In this document: piece after piece, positions 51,420-60,483 of the stretch
Layout: the number at the start of each line of letters is the position of its first letter
Numbering within the stretch: position 1 is the first letter of the stretch
Assembly (NCBI GenBank): GCA_904419525.1
Contig: CAJFRT010000009.1
Coordinates: forward strand, 1 to 64,000
Direction of reading: 5' to 3'
From: Candidatus Gallimonas merdae
Lineage (GTDB): Bacteria > Bacillota > Clostridia > Christensenellales > Borkfalkiaceae
Length of the DNA stretch: 64,000 nt
Notes under the pieces: generated by a model
What the model saw: the letters and a program-made list of their open reading frames with translations, nothing else
What the model was told of the DNA's origin: nothing
Databases searched by the model: none
Translations under genes and position numbers: made by a program

Positions 51420-54065
51420 TTACTTGCGAGGATTCCTGATGTTTGCCTGCGCCGCGGCAAGTCTCGCGATCGGGACGCGGAACGGCGAGCAGGAGACGTA
51501 GTTCAGGCCGATGTTGTGACAGAACTCGATGGAGGAAGGATCGCCGCCGTGCTCACCGCAGATACCGCAGTGAAGTTCGGGACGGGTCTGACGTCCAAGC
51601 TCGACCGCCATCTTCATCAGCTTGCCGACGCCGACGGTATCCAGACGCGCGAAGGGATCGGATTCGTAGATCTTGTTCGCATAGTACGCGGGCAGGAACT
51701 TGCCGGCGTCGTCGCGCGAGAAGCCGAACGTCATCTGCGTCAGGTCGTTGGTGCCGAAGCAGAAGAACTCCGCTTCCTTGGCGATATCGTCCGCCGTGAG
51801 CGCCGCACGCGGGATCTCGATCATCGTGCCGACCTCATACTTGAGCTCGACGTTTGCTTCCTTGATGACCTCGTCCGCCGTCTTGACGACGATATCCTTG
51901 ACGAACTTCATCTCCTTGGATTCGCCCGTCAGAGGGATCATGATCTCGGGAACGATGTTCCAGTCGGGGTGCTTCTTCTTGATGTTGATCGCTGCCTTGA
52001 TGATCGCCTTGGTCTGCATGACGGCGATCTCGGGATAGGTAACGGTCAGACGGCAGCCGCGGTGACCCATCATCGGGTTGAACTCGTGCAGGTCGGCGAT
52101 GATCTGCTTGATCTGCGCGACCGTCTTGCCCTGTGCCTTTGCAAGCGCCTTGATGTCCGCTTCGTCGGTGGGAACGAACTCATGGAGCGGAGGATCGAGG
52201 AAACGAATGGTGACGGGATAGCCGCCGAGCGCCTCGAACAGGCCCTCGAAATCCGCCTGCTGCATCGGCTCGATCTTGGCGAGCGCAGCCTCGCGCTCTT
52301 CGACCGTATCCGAGCAGATCATTTCACGGAACGCGCCGATCCTTGCGGGATCGAAGAACATGTGCTCGGTGCGGCAAAGGCCGATGCCCTGCGCGCCGAA
52401 TGCGGCAGCCTGCTTTGCGTCCTTGGGCGTATCCGCGTTCGTTCTCACGCCGAGCGCCTTATACTTGTCCGCAAGCTCCATGATCCTGCCGAAGTAACCG
52501 GAATTGGGATCGGCGGGAACGGTGGGGATCAGGCAGTCATAGATGTTGCCCGTGGAGCCGTCCAGGGAGAGCGCGTCGCCCTCTTTGAACACTTTGCCCG
52601 CAAGGGTGAACTGCTTGTTCTCCTCGTCCATCTTGATATCGCCGCAGCCGGAGACGCAGCAGGTACCCATGCCGCGCGCGACGACCGCCGCGTGCGAAGT
52701 CTGTCCGCCGCGCACCGTCAAAATGCCCTGCGCGAACTTCATGCCCTCGATATCCTCGGGAGAGGTCTCGAGGCGGACAAGGACGACTTTCTTGCCCTTC
52801 TTGCCCTCTTTGACGGCGTCCTCCGCCGTGAAGACGATGGAACCTGCGGCCGCGCCGGGAGACGCAGCGATCCCCTTGCCGACGACGTTCTTCTTGTCCG
52901 CTTCTTTCAGCGCCTTGGGGTCGAACTGCGGGTGAAGCAGCATGTCGAGGGACTTCGCGTCGATCTGCATCAGCGCTTCCTGCTCGGTGATCATGCCCTC
53001 GTCGATGAGGTCGCAAGCGATCTTGATCGCGGCGGCAGCGGTGCGCTTGCCGTTACGCGTCTGGAGCATGTAGAGTTTCTCGTTCTCGACGGTGAACTCC
53101 ATGTCCTGCATGTCGCGGTAGTGATTTTCAAGGATCTTGCAGACTTCCTGGAACTGCTCGTAAACCTTGGGGAAAATGCGCGCCATCTCAGCGATGGGCA
53201 TGGGCGTGCGCACGCCTGCAACGACGTCTTCGCCCTGCGCGTTGGTCAGGAACTCGCCCATAAGGCCCTTTTCGCCCGTGGCGGGATTGCGCGTGAACGC
53301 AACGCCCGTGCCGCAGTTGTCGCCCATGTTGCCGAACGCCATCATCTGCACGTTGACCGCGGTACCCCAGCTGTAGGGGATGTCGTGGTCCATACGGTAG
53401 ATGTTCGCGCGGGGGTTGTCCCACGAACGGAAGACCGCCTTGATCGCCTCAAAGAGCTGCTCCTTGGGATCGGACGGGAAGTCCTTGCCGAGCTGCTTTT
53501 TGTACTCCGCCTTGAACTGGTTGGCGAGTTCCTTGAGGTCCTCCGCCGTCAGCTCGACGTCCTGCGTGACGCCCTTCTTTTCCTTCATCTCGTCGATGAG
53601 CTTTTCAAAGTACTTCTTGCCGACTTCCATGACGACGTCGGAGAACATCTGAATGAATCTTCTGTAGCAGTCATATGCCCAGCGGGGATTGCCGGACTTC
53701 TTTGCCAGCGTCTTCACGACTTCCTCATTGAGACCGAGGTTGAGGATCGTGTCCATCATGCCGGGCATGGAAGCGCGTGCACCCGAACGCACGGAGACGA
53801 GCAGAGGGTTCTCCTTGTCGCCGAACTTCTTGCCGCAGATCTTTTCCATCTTGTCGATGTACTCCATGATCTCCGCCTGGATCTCGGGATTGATCTGCCG
53901 TCCGTCCTCATAGTACTGCGTGCAGGCCTCCGTCGAGATCGTGAAGCCCTGGGGGACGGGAAGTCCGATGTTCGTCATCTCCGCAAGGTTGGCGCCCTTG
54001 CCGCCGAGAAGCTCGCGCATCTTCGCATTACCTTCGGTAAAAAGGTAACAATACTTTTTAGCCAT
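51420..54065 (-). CDS. ppdK: Pyruvate, phosphate dikinase
   Basis: 881 residues, full length. It interconverts pyruvate + ATP + Pi with PEP + AMP + PPi. N-terminal ATP-grasp region (LLGGKGANLAEMTNIGLPVPQGFTI), the phospho-histidine loop GGQTSHAAVVARGMG with serine/threonine regulatory context, and the C-terminal TIM barrel with GLCRTEHMFF, CGICGEHGGDP and the catalytic cysteine. The ATG at 54065 is preferred: AGGAGG is 10 bases upstream, while the ATG at 54074 is too close to it. In anaerobes it commonly serves PPi-linked glycolysis. Confidence 0.97.
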   Translation of the reverse strand: MAKKYCYLFTEGNAKMRELLGGKGANLAEMTNIGLPVPQGFTISTEACTQYYEDGRQINPEIQAEIMEYIDKMEKICGKKFGDKENPLLVSVRSGARASMPGMMDTILNLGLNEEVVKTLAKKSGNPRWAYDCYRRFIQMFSDVVMEVGKKYFEKLIDEMKEKKGVTQDVELTAEDLKELANQFKAEYKKQLGKDFPSDPKEQLFEAIKAVFRSWDNPRANIYRMDHDIPYSWGTAVNVQMMAFGNMGDNCGTGVAFTRNPATGEKGLMGEFLTNAQGEDVVAGVRTPMPIAEMARIFPKVYEQFQEVCKILENHYRDMQDMEFTVENEKLYMLQTRNGKRTAAAAIKIACDLIDEGMITEQEALMQIDAKSLDMLLHPQFDPKALKEADKKNVVGKGIAASPGAAAGSIVFTAEDAVKEGKKGKKVVLVRLETSPEDIEGMKFAQGILTVRGGQTSHAAVVARGMGTCCVSGCGDIKMDEENKQFTLAGKVFKEGDALSLDGSTGNIYDCLIPTVPADPNSGYFGRIMELADKYKALGVRTNADTPKDAKQAAAFGAQGIGLCRTEHMFFDPARIGAFREMICSDTVEEREAALAKIEPMQQADFEGLFEALGGYPVTIRFLDPPLHEFVPTDEADIKALAKAQGKTVAQIKQIIADLHEFNPMMGHRGCRLTVTYPEIAVMQTKAIIKAAINIKKKHPDWNIVPEIMIPLTGESKEMKFVKDIVVKTADEVIKEANVELKYEVGTMIEIPRAALTADDIAKEAEFFCFGTNDLTQMTFGFSRDDAGKFLPAYYANKIYESDPFARLDTVGVGKLMKMAVELGRQTRPELHCGICGEHGGDPSSIEFCHNIGLNYVSCSPFRVPIARLAAAQANIRNPRK

Positions 54066-54107
54066 GAATACCATTCCTCCTGATTGATTTCATCATTGCC
54101 GAATTCC

Positions 54108-54136
54108 ATTGTACAACATTTGCGCCCAAATTTCAA
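54108..54136 (-). promoter_or_regulatory. Promoter of ppdK
   Basis: TTGAAA (54131-54136), a 17-base spacer, TACAAT (54108-54113). Confidence 0.8.
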
Positions 54137-54241
54137 GCCTTTCAGGGAAAAATTTACAGTGAATTGCAAAGTTTTTGCCAACTCTGCGCGAAACAGGGGC
54201 TCTGCCGTTTGCCGCGCGGCGGAAGCGGCCATACTGTCTGC

Positions 54242-55714
54242 ATGAAAACTCTTTTTGAAAACTGCCGGCTCCCCCTTTCGGGCGGAACGGAATTCTGCGT
54301 ACAGCACGAGCATTTCGCGCACGTCTCCCCTCCCTTTGACAGGACGGAAGATCTGAACGGCGCGTTCGTCCTGCCCGCCTTCCCGGACGCGCATTCGCAT
54401 CTCCTCGCCTATGCGCTCTCCCTGCTGCAGGCGGACGGCGCGGCGTGCCGCACGGCGCAGGATTTTATCGATGCCGCGCGGGCCTTATCCGAAGAACGCG
54501 GCCTCGGCCCGGACGCGCTCGTCACGATCAAAAACGCGGAGACGCTCCCGCCCGCGCAGCCCCTTGACGCCTGTCCGCGGCCCATTCACATTCAGATGCG
54601 TTCCGGCCATGCGGGGCTGTTCAATGCCGCCGCAAGGGCGCTCCTCGGCCTGACTGACACCGCCGGCCCGCTCGAGGAGACGGCATACCTTTCGGCGACG
54701 AAGCGGGTACCCATGCCCGGAGAAAAGGACATTTTGCACGCCTTTTCGCGCGCGCAGAGGGACTACCTCGCCCACGGCATGACGACGGCGCAGGAGGGAT
54801 TCCTCTCCCGCGAAATGTTTCCCGTCTACGAGATGCTCCTGCGGGAGAACGCCCTTTTAGCGGACGTCGCCGCCTATCCCTCCCCCGCCGACTACGACGA
54901 GGCCCGCGCGCGCTTTGCGGAAGCGGAGCGGTTCTCGGTTGCCGGCGTGAAGATCTTTCTGGACGGGTCTCCTCAGCAGAAGACGGCCTTCCTGCGCGAG
55001 CCGTACACGGGAGGCGGACACGGTGCGCCGACCATGACCATGCAGGAGCTCGGCGACGCCTGCCGCTTCGCCGCGGACAGAAGGGCGCAGCTGCTCGCCC
55101 ACTGCAACGGAGACGGCGCGGCGGAGATGTTCCTCGACGCGCTCGCACGGCTCTCCGACAGGGAACGCTGCGCGATCCGGCCCGTCCTGATCCACGGCCA
55201 GATCCTGGGCGACGACCAGCTTGACAGAATGAGGGCGCTGGGCGCGATGCCGTCCTTTTTCCCCGCACACGTCCGTTACTGGGGCGACGTCCACCTGAAA
55301 AATCTGGGAAGAGAGCGCGCCGAGCGCATCTCCCCCGCGAGATCGGCGCTCGAACGCGGCATTGCGTTCACCCTGCACCAGGATACGCCCGTCTGTCCGC
55401 CCGATCCGCTGGAAGCGGCGGCCTGTGCCGTCCTGCGCAGGACGGCGGCGGGAGAGAGGTTTTCCGCGCAGAGCATCGGCGTCCTTGACGCCCTGCGCGC
55501 CCTGACCGAACATGCGGCCGTCCAGTATGCGGACAGCCGCAAGGGGCGCATAGAGGCGGGAAAACGGGCGGACTTCCTCATTCTGGACGGCGATCCGTTC
55601 CGGGAGACCGGCTCCGTCCGCGTCCGCGAGACGTGGCTGCGCGGCAAGCCCGTGTTCAGAGCAGCAGACACAGCAGAAAATCCGCCGACAGCGCGATCGC
55701 GAGCACCAGGTTGA
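54242..55714 (+). CDS. YtcJ-like metal-dependent amidohydrolase
   Basis: 490 residues. LPAFPDAHSHLLAYAL gives the H-x-H metal site; later metal ligands are in LLAHCNGDGA, LIHGQIL and FTLHQDTPVCPPDPL, and the C-terminal RKGRIEAGKRADFLILDGDPF is typical of the superfamily. Substrates of YtcJ-like enzymes are mostly unknown. The ATG at 54242 (MKTLFENCRL) has only a weak ribosome site. The 3' end overlaps the convergent membrane-protein gene by 59 bases. Confidence 0.85.
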   Translation: MKTLFENCRLPLSGGTEFCVQHEHFAHVSPPFDRTEDLNGAFVLPAFPDAHSHLLAYALSLLQADGAACRTAQDFIDAARALSEERGLGPDALVTIKNAETLPPAQPLDACPRPIHIQMRSGHAGLFNAAARALLGLTDTAGPLEETAYLSATKRVPMPGEKDILHAFSRAQRDYLAHGMTTAQEGFLSREMFPVYEMLLRENALLADVAAYPSPADYDEARARFAEAERFSVAGVKIFLDGSPQQKTAFLREPYTGGGHGAPTMTMQELGDACRFAADRRAQLLAHCNGDGAAEMFLDALARLSDRERCAIRPVLIHGQILGDDQLDRMRALGAMPSFFPAHVRYWGDVHLKNLGRERAERISPARSALERGIAFTLHQDTPVCPPDPLEAAACAVLRRTAAGERFSAQSIGVLDALRALTEHAAVQYADSRKGRIEAGKRADFLILDGDPFRETGSVRVRETWLRGKPVFRAADTAENPPTARSRAPG

Positions 55715-56204
55715 CGGCGGGGAGCCAGGCGCCCCGCACGCACTCCAGCCGCCGCTCGAGCGGGAGCCAGACGCCCTGCATGACGACGGGCAGAAGCAGC
55801 CCCCACGCGGCGCTCACGGGCAGACAGACGTAATCGAGAAATGCGTGCGGCGCGCCCGCGTACGTCCACAGCCGCACGCCGACGACATGCTCAAACGTGA
55901 CTCCCACGATCAGCTCCGCCGCCGTGCACAGGAGGGCTGCGGCCAGGATATACCCGACGAGCAGAAACAAGTTCCAAGGATACCGTTTCTCCTTGAGCGG
56001 CGCGCCGAGGAGCACGCGCGCAAGCACAAGGCCGGTACCGTACACCGTGCAGAACGGCAGCGTCAGAAAGCCCCTGTCCGCATTCACCCCCACGCTGACA
56101 TAGACGAACGCTTTTTCCATGACCCAGCCGAGAAAGGAAAACAGAAAAAACAAAAAGACGGTCGCCGAAAGACGGCGCGGCCGCCGTGCAGCGGACTCAT
56201 TCAT
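55656..56204 (-). CDS. CmpB-family (putative ABC permease-like) membrane protein
   Basis: 182 residues with five to six membrane helices. FFLFSFLGWVMEKAFVYVSVGVNADRGFLTLPFCTVYGTG matches the family annotated as putative ABC-transporter type IV (PF06541-like). No ATPase gene is adjacent and the true function is unknown. The 3' end overlaps the convergent amidohydrolase gene. Confidence 0.75.
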   Translation of the reverse strand: MNESAARRPRRLSATVFLFFLFSFLGWVMEKAFVYVSVGVNADRGFLTLPFCTVYGTGLVLARVLLGAPLKEKRYPWNLFLLVGYILAAALLCTAAELIVGVTFEHVVGVRLWTYAGAPHAFLDYVCLPVSAAWGLLLPVVMQGVWLPLERRLECVRGAWLPAVNLVLAIALSADFLLCLLL

Positions 56205-56265
56205 ATATGTTCAGTATACGCCGTCCCCCGTTTTTTACGCGCCGGGGCCGATGAGCGGACATCGG

Positions 56266-56292
56266 AAAAGCGCCCCCGGCGGGAGCGCTTTT
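56266..56292 (-). terminator. Terminator of the MATE transporter
   Basis: AAAAGCGC...GCGCTTTT stem with a central CCCGCCGGG and one mismatch, directly before the MATE stop codon end. Confidence 0.65.
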
Positions 56293-56293
56293 G

Positions 56294-57748
56294 TTATGAT
56301 ACCCTTTCGCCCTTTGCGACCGCGCGGCGGTGCAGATGCGGTCTGCGGCGCGGCTCGCGGCCGGTCTCTTCCTGCTTTCCGACCCCGCGCATGCACAGAC
56401 AGTACGTCGTGACAAGGAACGCAACGGCCGCGACCCATGCGGCGGGGTTGGAGACGCAGATCCCCGTGAACCCCCAGAACCGGACGAACAGCAGGGAGGC
56501 GACGACGCGCCCCGCGAGCTCCGTGACTCCGGCAAAGGTGGTAATGAAGCTCCTGCCGATCCCCTGCAGCGTGTTGCGGTAGACGTAGATCGCGCCGAGG
56601 AAGATATAAAACGAACACTGCCAGAGCAGATACTGCCGGCCGTAGGCGATGACCTCTGAATAATGTTCGGCGACGTTGGCGCTTAAATCGGTGTTGAGGA
56701 AAAGGCGCATGAGCGGTTCGCAGAGCGCCACGTCAAAGACGAATGCGAGCGCACAGCTTATAAGGCAATAGAGCATGCCGACCTTCACGCCCTTGCGGAT
56801 GCGTCCGTACTCCTTTGCGCCGTAGTTCTGCCCCGTGTACGTCGCCATGGCCGTGCCGAGCGCGACGAACGTCTGCGTGGCGATCCCGTCCACCTTGGAC
56901 GCGGCCGTGTACGCCGTGACCACCCCCGGAAGCGCGGCATCGAGGCCGTTGAGCGCCGTCTGCTGCACCATGCAGCCGATCGCGGTGATCGAAAACTGGA
57001 GCGCCATGGGAAGCCCCTGCGCAAGGTGCCCGCCCGCAAGGCGGAAGTCCCACCTGAAATCCGATCTGCGCGGACGGAGAACGGGATAGCGGTGCAGGGC
57101 GCAGATCAGGCAGCCGATGCCCGAAATGAGCTGCGAGAGCACCGTGGCGACCGCCGCGCCCGTATAATGCATCCGGAAGGCGAGGATAAACAAAAAGTCC
57201 AGTCCGACGTTGAGCAGGGCGGAGAGAATGAGGAAGTAGAGCGGCGTCCTCGAATCCCCCACCGCGCGGAGCATGCCCGCCACGATGTTGTAAAAGACGG
57301 TCGCGGGAATCCCGCAGAAAATGACGAACAGATAGGAATAGGCGTACTCGTAATATGCGGGGGGCGTCTGCATGAGATCGAGCAGCACCCCCGTCAGCGG
57401 AACGGCGACCGCCGTAACGACGGCGGCGACGAGAATGCTCAGAAGATAGCTCATGCCCACGGCGCGGCGCACGCGGTCTTCTTCCCCCGCGCCGAAAGCC
57501 TGCGCCACTTTGACGGAGAACCCGGACGTCAGGCCGTTCATCGACCCGACGACCAGAAAGACGATGGAGCCCGTCAGTCCGACGCCCGTGAATGCCTCGG
57601 GCCCGACCGTATTGCCCACGATGATGGTATCCGCCATGTTGTAGAGCTGCTGGAACACGCAGCCCAGAAAGACGGGCAGCGCAAAAAAAAGAATGAGCTT
57701 GAAAGGACTGCCCTTGGTCAGATCCTTCATGCCTTTTGTTTCGTCCAT
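56294..57748 (-). CDS. MATE-family efflux transporter
   Basis: 484 residues, twelve membrane segments. ALPVFLGCVFQQLYNMADTIIVGNTVGPEAFTGVGLTG is the classical MATE N-terminal signature, and the second half repeats it (GLPMALQFSITAIGCMVQQTALN). It exports drugs or metabolites in exchange for sodium or protons. AAAGGTG precedes the ATG. Own promoter. Confidence 0.95.
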   Translation of the reverse strand: MDETKGMKDLTKGSPFKLILFFALPVFLGCVFQQLYNMADTIIVGNTVGPEAFTGVGLTGSIVFLVVGSMNGLTSGFSVKVAQAFGAGEEDRVRRAVGMSYLLSILVAAVVTAVAVPLTGVLLDLMQTPPAYYEYAYSYLFVIFCGIPATVFYNIVAGMLRAVGDSRTPLYFLILSALLNVGLDFLFILAFRMHYTGAAVATVLSQLISGIGCLICALHRYPVLRPRRSDFRWDFRLAGGHLAQGLPMALQFSITAIGCMVQQTALNGLDAALPGVVTAYTAASKVDGIATQTFVALGTAMATYTGQNYGAKEYGRIRKGVKVGMLYCLISCALAFVFDVALCEPLMRLFLNTDLSANVAEHYSEVIAYGRQYLLWQCSFYIFLGAIYVYRNTLQGIGRSFITTFAGVTELAGRVVASLLFVRFWGFTGICVSNPAAWVAAVAFLVTTYCLCMRGVGKQEETGREPRRRPHLHRRAVAKGERVS

Positions 57749-57796
57749 GATGCACCTTTGGCGCAGAGCGCGCTGACCGGATTTTTTCTCGCCTGT

Positions 57797-57824
57797 ATTA
57801 TATGCTTTTCCCCCGAAAAAGCAA
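57797..57824 (-). promoter_or_regulatory. Promoter of the MATE transporter
   Basis: TTGCTT (57819-57824), a 16-base spacer, TATAAT (57797-57802). Confidence 0.7.
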
Positions 57825-57896
57825 GCGTTTTGACGAAAAATAATACAGATTTTTTCATCAATTTCATGACAGGGCCGACGCGGCGCGAAAAGGGGG

Positions 57897-57925
57897 TTGA
57901 CAATCCGCTTTCCGCATGGTAAAAT
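57897..57925 (+). promoter_or_regulatory. Promoter of the SecB-like gene
   Basis: TTGACA (57897-57902), a 17-base spacer, TAAAAT (57920-57925). Confidence 0.85.
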
Positions 57926-57957
57926 AAGGGAAACGACGAATTCAAAGAGGTGTAATC

Positions 57958-58407
57958 ATGATCGAATATTCCCTGAAAGCGCTGACCGCGGAAGAGCTCT
58001 CTTTCAAGGTCAACCCCATCAAGGCAAAGCCCGACACAAAGTTCGAGATCAAGCCCCTGTTCTCGCGGCAGATCCGCCACGCGAACGAAAATCCCAAGAT
58101 CAACATCGTGATCCTTGAGTGCAAGATCGAGAGCACGGAGGAATCCCCCAAGCCCTTCAACCTTCTGGCGCGCTTTGTCGGCGTGTTTGAAGTGCAGAAC
58201 ATGGAGACGGACGAGGACCGCCGCTTCTTTGCGATCAACGCGACGGAGACGATGTTCCCCTATCTGAGAGCGGCCGTGTCCAACCTGACCGCCGACGCGC
58301 TCATCAACCCGCTGACGCTGCCCGTCGTGCCCGGCTCGACCATCTTCCCCGACGACCGCGGCGGATCCCAGTACACGCTCAACCTCGATCCCAAGATCGT
58401 CAACTGA
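57958..58407 (+). CDS. SecB-like protein
   Basis: 149 residues. The beta-strand block (NIVILECKIESTEESPKPFNLLARFVGVFEV) and C-terminal helix-loop (NATETMFPYLRAAVSNLTADALINPLTLPVVPG) resemble the SecB chaperone family, including SecB-like proteins of Gram-positive bacteria. SecB keeps preproteins unfolded for export; some Gram-positive relatives control toxin-antitoxin systems. No toxin gene is adjacent, and it is a single gene with its own promoter and terminator. AGAGGTG precedes the ATG. Confidence 0.72.
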   Translation: MIEYSLKALTAEELSFKVNPIKAKPDTKFEIKPLFSRQIRHANENPKINIVILECKIESTEESPKPFNLLARFVGVFEVQNMETDEDRRFFAINATETMFPYLRAAVSNLTADALINPLTLPVVPGSTIFPDDRGGSQYTLNLDPKIVN

Positions 58408-58420
58408 ACAAAAACAAAAA

Positions 58421-58454
58421 GCGCCCTGCGGCAAGAGCCGCAGGGCGCTTTTTT
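58421..58454. terminator. Bidirectional terminator
   Basis: A 12-bp stem GCGCCCTGCGGC/GCCGCAGGGCGC, loop AAGA, AAAAA before and TTTTTT after. Confidence 0.93.
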
Positions 58455-58479
58455 ACGGAACGCAAATCGTCTGCGCCGT

Positions 58480-59376
58480 TCAGCGCGTCAGGCCGTCAAA
58501 AAAGCTGAGGACCGTCCCCCACTTTTTGTCCCTGTCCCTTTCCTCGTTGAGAAATTCATGGCGGGAATTTTCAAAGAGCACGAGTTCTGTGTTCTGCATA
58601 CCCGCTTTCTCCCTGTAAAAGCGGGCGAGCTTTCTGACGCCCTTCCCCATATTCCCCACGGGATCCTGCTCCCCCGAAACGAGGAGCACGGGCAGATCCT
58701 TCTTCAGCCCGGCAATATATTTTTTCGTGTACAGACGCCGCAGGCCGCGGAAGAAATCCGAATAGAACCGGAACGAGCAGGTGAACCCGCACATGGGGTC
58801 GCCGTGATAGGCGGCGTTGTTGGCCGCGTCCGCCGACAGCCATTCGCCGTCCTCGAACCGCTTTGCATAGGCGCCGAACGAGAGCTTTTCAATGAGTTTT
58901 GCGGGCTTTTTCTCCCCGCAGAAGACGCAGCCCAGCCACGCGACGGCGGAACCGAGGTATACCTCGAAATCCTTTTTGTAGTTGCTGCCCGCAATGACGG
59001 CGCCCGCGATCTTTTCCGGAAAGAGGCCGAGACAGCTCTGCGTGAGAAAGGAGCCGTATGAAAAGCCGAACAAAATGACGGGCACGCCGTACTTCGCCCG
59101 CAAACAGTCGGTGAGCGCCGCCTCGTCGCGCACCGTGTCCGCAAACATGTCGCCCGCGCACCAGCCAAGGGTATCCTTGTCCGTGTTTCCGTGTCCGCGG
59201 TGGTCGTCCGCCGCCACGGTATAGCCGTGTCCGTTCAGAAAGCGCGCAAACGGTTCATACCGGGCGGCATGTTCGGTCATGCCGTGCACGATCTGCACGA
59301 CGGCCCTGCAATGTTCCGCCTCCCAGACATGGACGGCGATCTGCTTCTTGTCAAAACTTTCAAACATCATTTCCAT
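58480..59376 (-). CDS. Alpha/beta hydrolase, monoacylglycerol lipase-like
   Basis: 298 residues. VQIVHGMTEHAARYEPFARFLNGHGYTVAADDHRGHGNT is the Hydrolase_4/lysophospholipase N-terminal pattern. The nucleophile is in GFSYGS, the acid in SGEQDPVGNMG and the histidine in NSRHEFLNE, completing the catalytic triad. It is cytoplasmic (no signal peptide). The ATG at 59376 has GGGAG eight bases upstream. Possible role in turning over monoacyl or lysophospholipids. Confidence 0.9.
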   Translation of the reverse strand: MEMMFESFDKKQIAVHVWEAEHCRAVVQIVHGMTEHAARYEPFARFLNGHGYTVAADDHRGHGNTDKDTLGWCAGDMFADTVRDEAALTDCLRAKYGVPVILFGFSYGSFLTQSCLGLFPEKIAGAVIAGSNYKKDFEVYLGSAVAWLGCVFCGEKKPAKLIEKLSFGAYAKRFEDGEWLSADAANNAAYHGDPMCGFTCSFRFYSDFFRGLRRLYTKKYIAGLKKDLPVLLVSGEQDPVGNMGKGVRKLARFYREKAGMQNTELVLFENSRHEFLNEERDRDKKWGTVLSFFDGLTR

Positions 59377-59395
59377 TGCACGATCTCCCGCGCAT

Positions 59396-59424
59396 ATTGT
59401 ACCACAACCCCGCCCCGCCGTCAA
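59396..59424 (-). promoter_or_regulatory. Promoter of the alpha/beta hydrolase
   Basis: TTGACG (59419-59424), a 17-base spacer, TACAAT (59396-59401). Confidence 0.78.
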
Positions 59425-59475
59425 GTCCCTTCCTTTCCTTCCCTCTGCTTCCAGCAGGTCACCTGTATACTTTCC

Positions 59476-59505
59476 TTGTCAACGTTTGTTCTTTTCTGAT
59501 ACAAT
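59476..59505 (+). promoter_or_regulatory. Promoter of the NlpC/P60 lipoprotein
   Basis: TTGTCA (59476-59481), an 18-base spacer, TACAAT (59500-59505). Confidence 0.7.
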
Positions 59506-59542
59506 GCAGTCACGAGAGAAAAACAAAAGGAAGGAAATTGTG

Positions 59543-60445
59543 ATGAAAAAACATCTGATCGCTGCTGCCTGCTCGCTGGCCGTCCTGATGACGGCGGCGC
59601 CCATGATCGCCGCCTGCAATCCGCAGACGGACGACGAGACGGCCATGGAAACCCCCGTGCTTCCCGGGCTTCCCGAGACGCCGGAAAACGAACTGCCCGT
59701 CCTCCCGGAGACCCCGGAGGAAGATCGGGTCCCGGAGGAGAGCCCCGAAGAGACGCCCGGGGACACGCTTCCGGAAGAAGAGGAAGAGGACGTGCCCGCC
59801 GTCAGCCTGCGGGCGCAGTATGTGCGCGTCCGCACGGACGGACTCAACGTGAGAAAGGGCGCGGGCACGGGCTACGCGACGCTCGGACAGGTGAACGCGG
59901 GCGACATGCTGCACCTGGTCGGAAGAACGGGAGACTGGTACGAAACGCGCTATCGCGGCACCGCCGCCTACGTCAGCGCCAAGGAGGCCTACACCGCCGT
60001 CGCCTACCTGGACAAGGCGAGCGACGAGGTGGAGCGCGTGATCGCCGAAGGGCTGGAGCTTCTGGGCGTGCCCTATGTCTACGGCGCGGTGCGCCTGCAC
60101 GACGGCAAGGGGAATTTTCTGAAAAACTTCACGACGAGCGCCTTTGACTGCTCCTCGCTCATGCAGTATATCTTCTATCAGGGCGCGGGGATCCTGCTCG
60201 ACGTGACGACGCGCACGCAGGTCAGACAAGGGGTTCCCGTGACGTGGGAGAACATTGCGCGCGGCGACCTGCTGTTCTACACCAACGCGCAGCGCTACGA
60301 CAAGACGGGCGTGGAGCGCATCGGACACGTTGCGCTCTACCTCGGCGAAAACTATATCCTGCACACGGCGAGCGACTATGCCGTCATCGAACAGATGTCC
60401 GCAACGAGACAGAAATATTTTGTGACGGCGCGGCGCGTGCTCTGA
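59543..60445 (+). CDS. NlpC/P60 peptidoglycan hydrolase lipoprotein with SH3b domain
   Basis: 300 residues. The signal peptide ends in lipobox IAAC (cysteine near 25). A 60-residue proline/glutamate-rich linker leads to an SH3b domain (VRTDGLNVRKGAGTGYATLG). The C-terminal NlpC/P60 domain has catalytic cysteine in FDCSSLMQYIF and histidine in IGHVALYLG, followed by YILHTAS. It should cut stem peptides in the wall. GGAAGGAAA precedes the ATG. Single gene. Confidence 0.93.
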   Translation: MKKHLIAAACSLAVLMTAAPMIAACNPQTDDETAMETPVLPGLPETPENELPVLPETPEEDRVPEESPEETPGDTLPEEEEEDVPAVSLRAQYVRVRTDGLNVRKGAGTGYATLGQVNAGDMLHLVGRTGDWYETRYRGTAAYVSAKEAYTAVAYLDKASDEVERVIAEGLELLGVPYVYGAVRLHDGKGNFLKNFTTSAFDCSSLMQYIFYQGAGILLDVTTRTQVRQGVPVTWENIARGDLLFYTNAQRYDKTGVERIGHVALYLGENYILHTASDYAVIEQMSATRQKYFVTARRVL

Positions 60446-60448
60446 CGG

Positions 60449-60477
60449 TTGCAAATCCCCGGAAAGCGTGCTATAAT
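60449..60477 (+). promoter_or_regulatory. Promoter predicting a leaderless transcript for the PHP-family gene
   Basis: TTGCAA (60449-60454), a 17-base spacer, TATAAT (60472-60477). The predicted +1, 7 bases after the -10 box, is 60484, exactly the A of the ATG. Confidence 0.75.
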
Positions 60478-60483
60478 GCGGGT

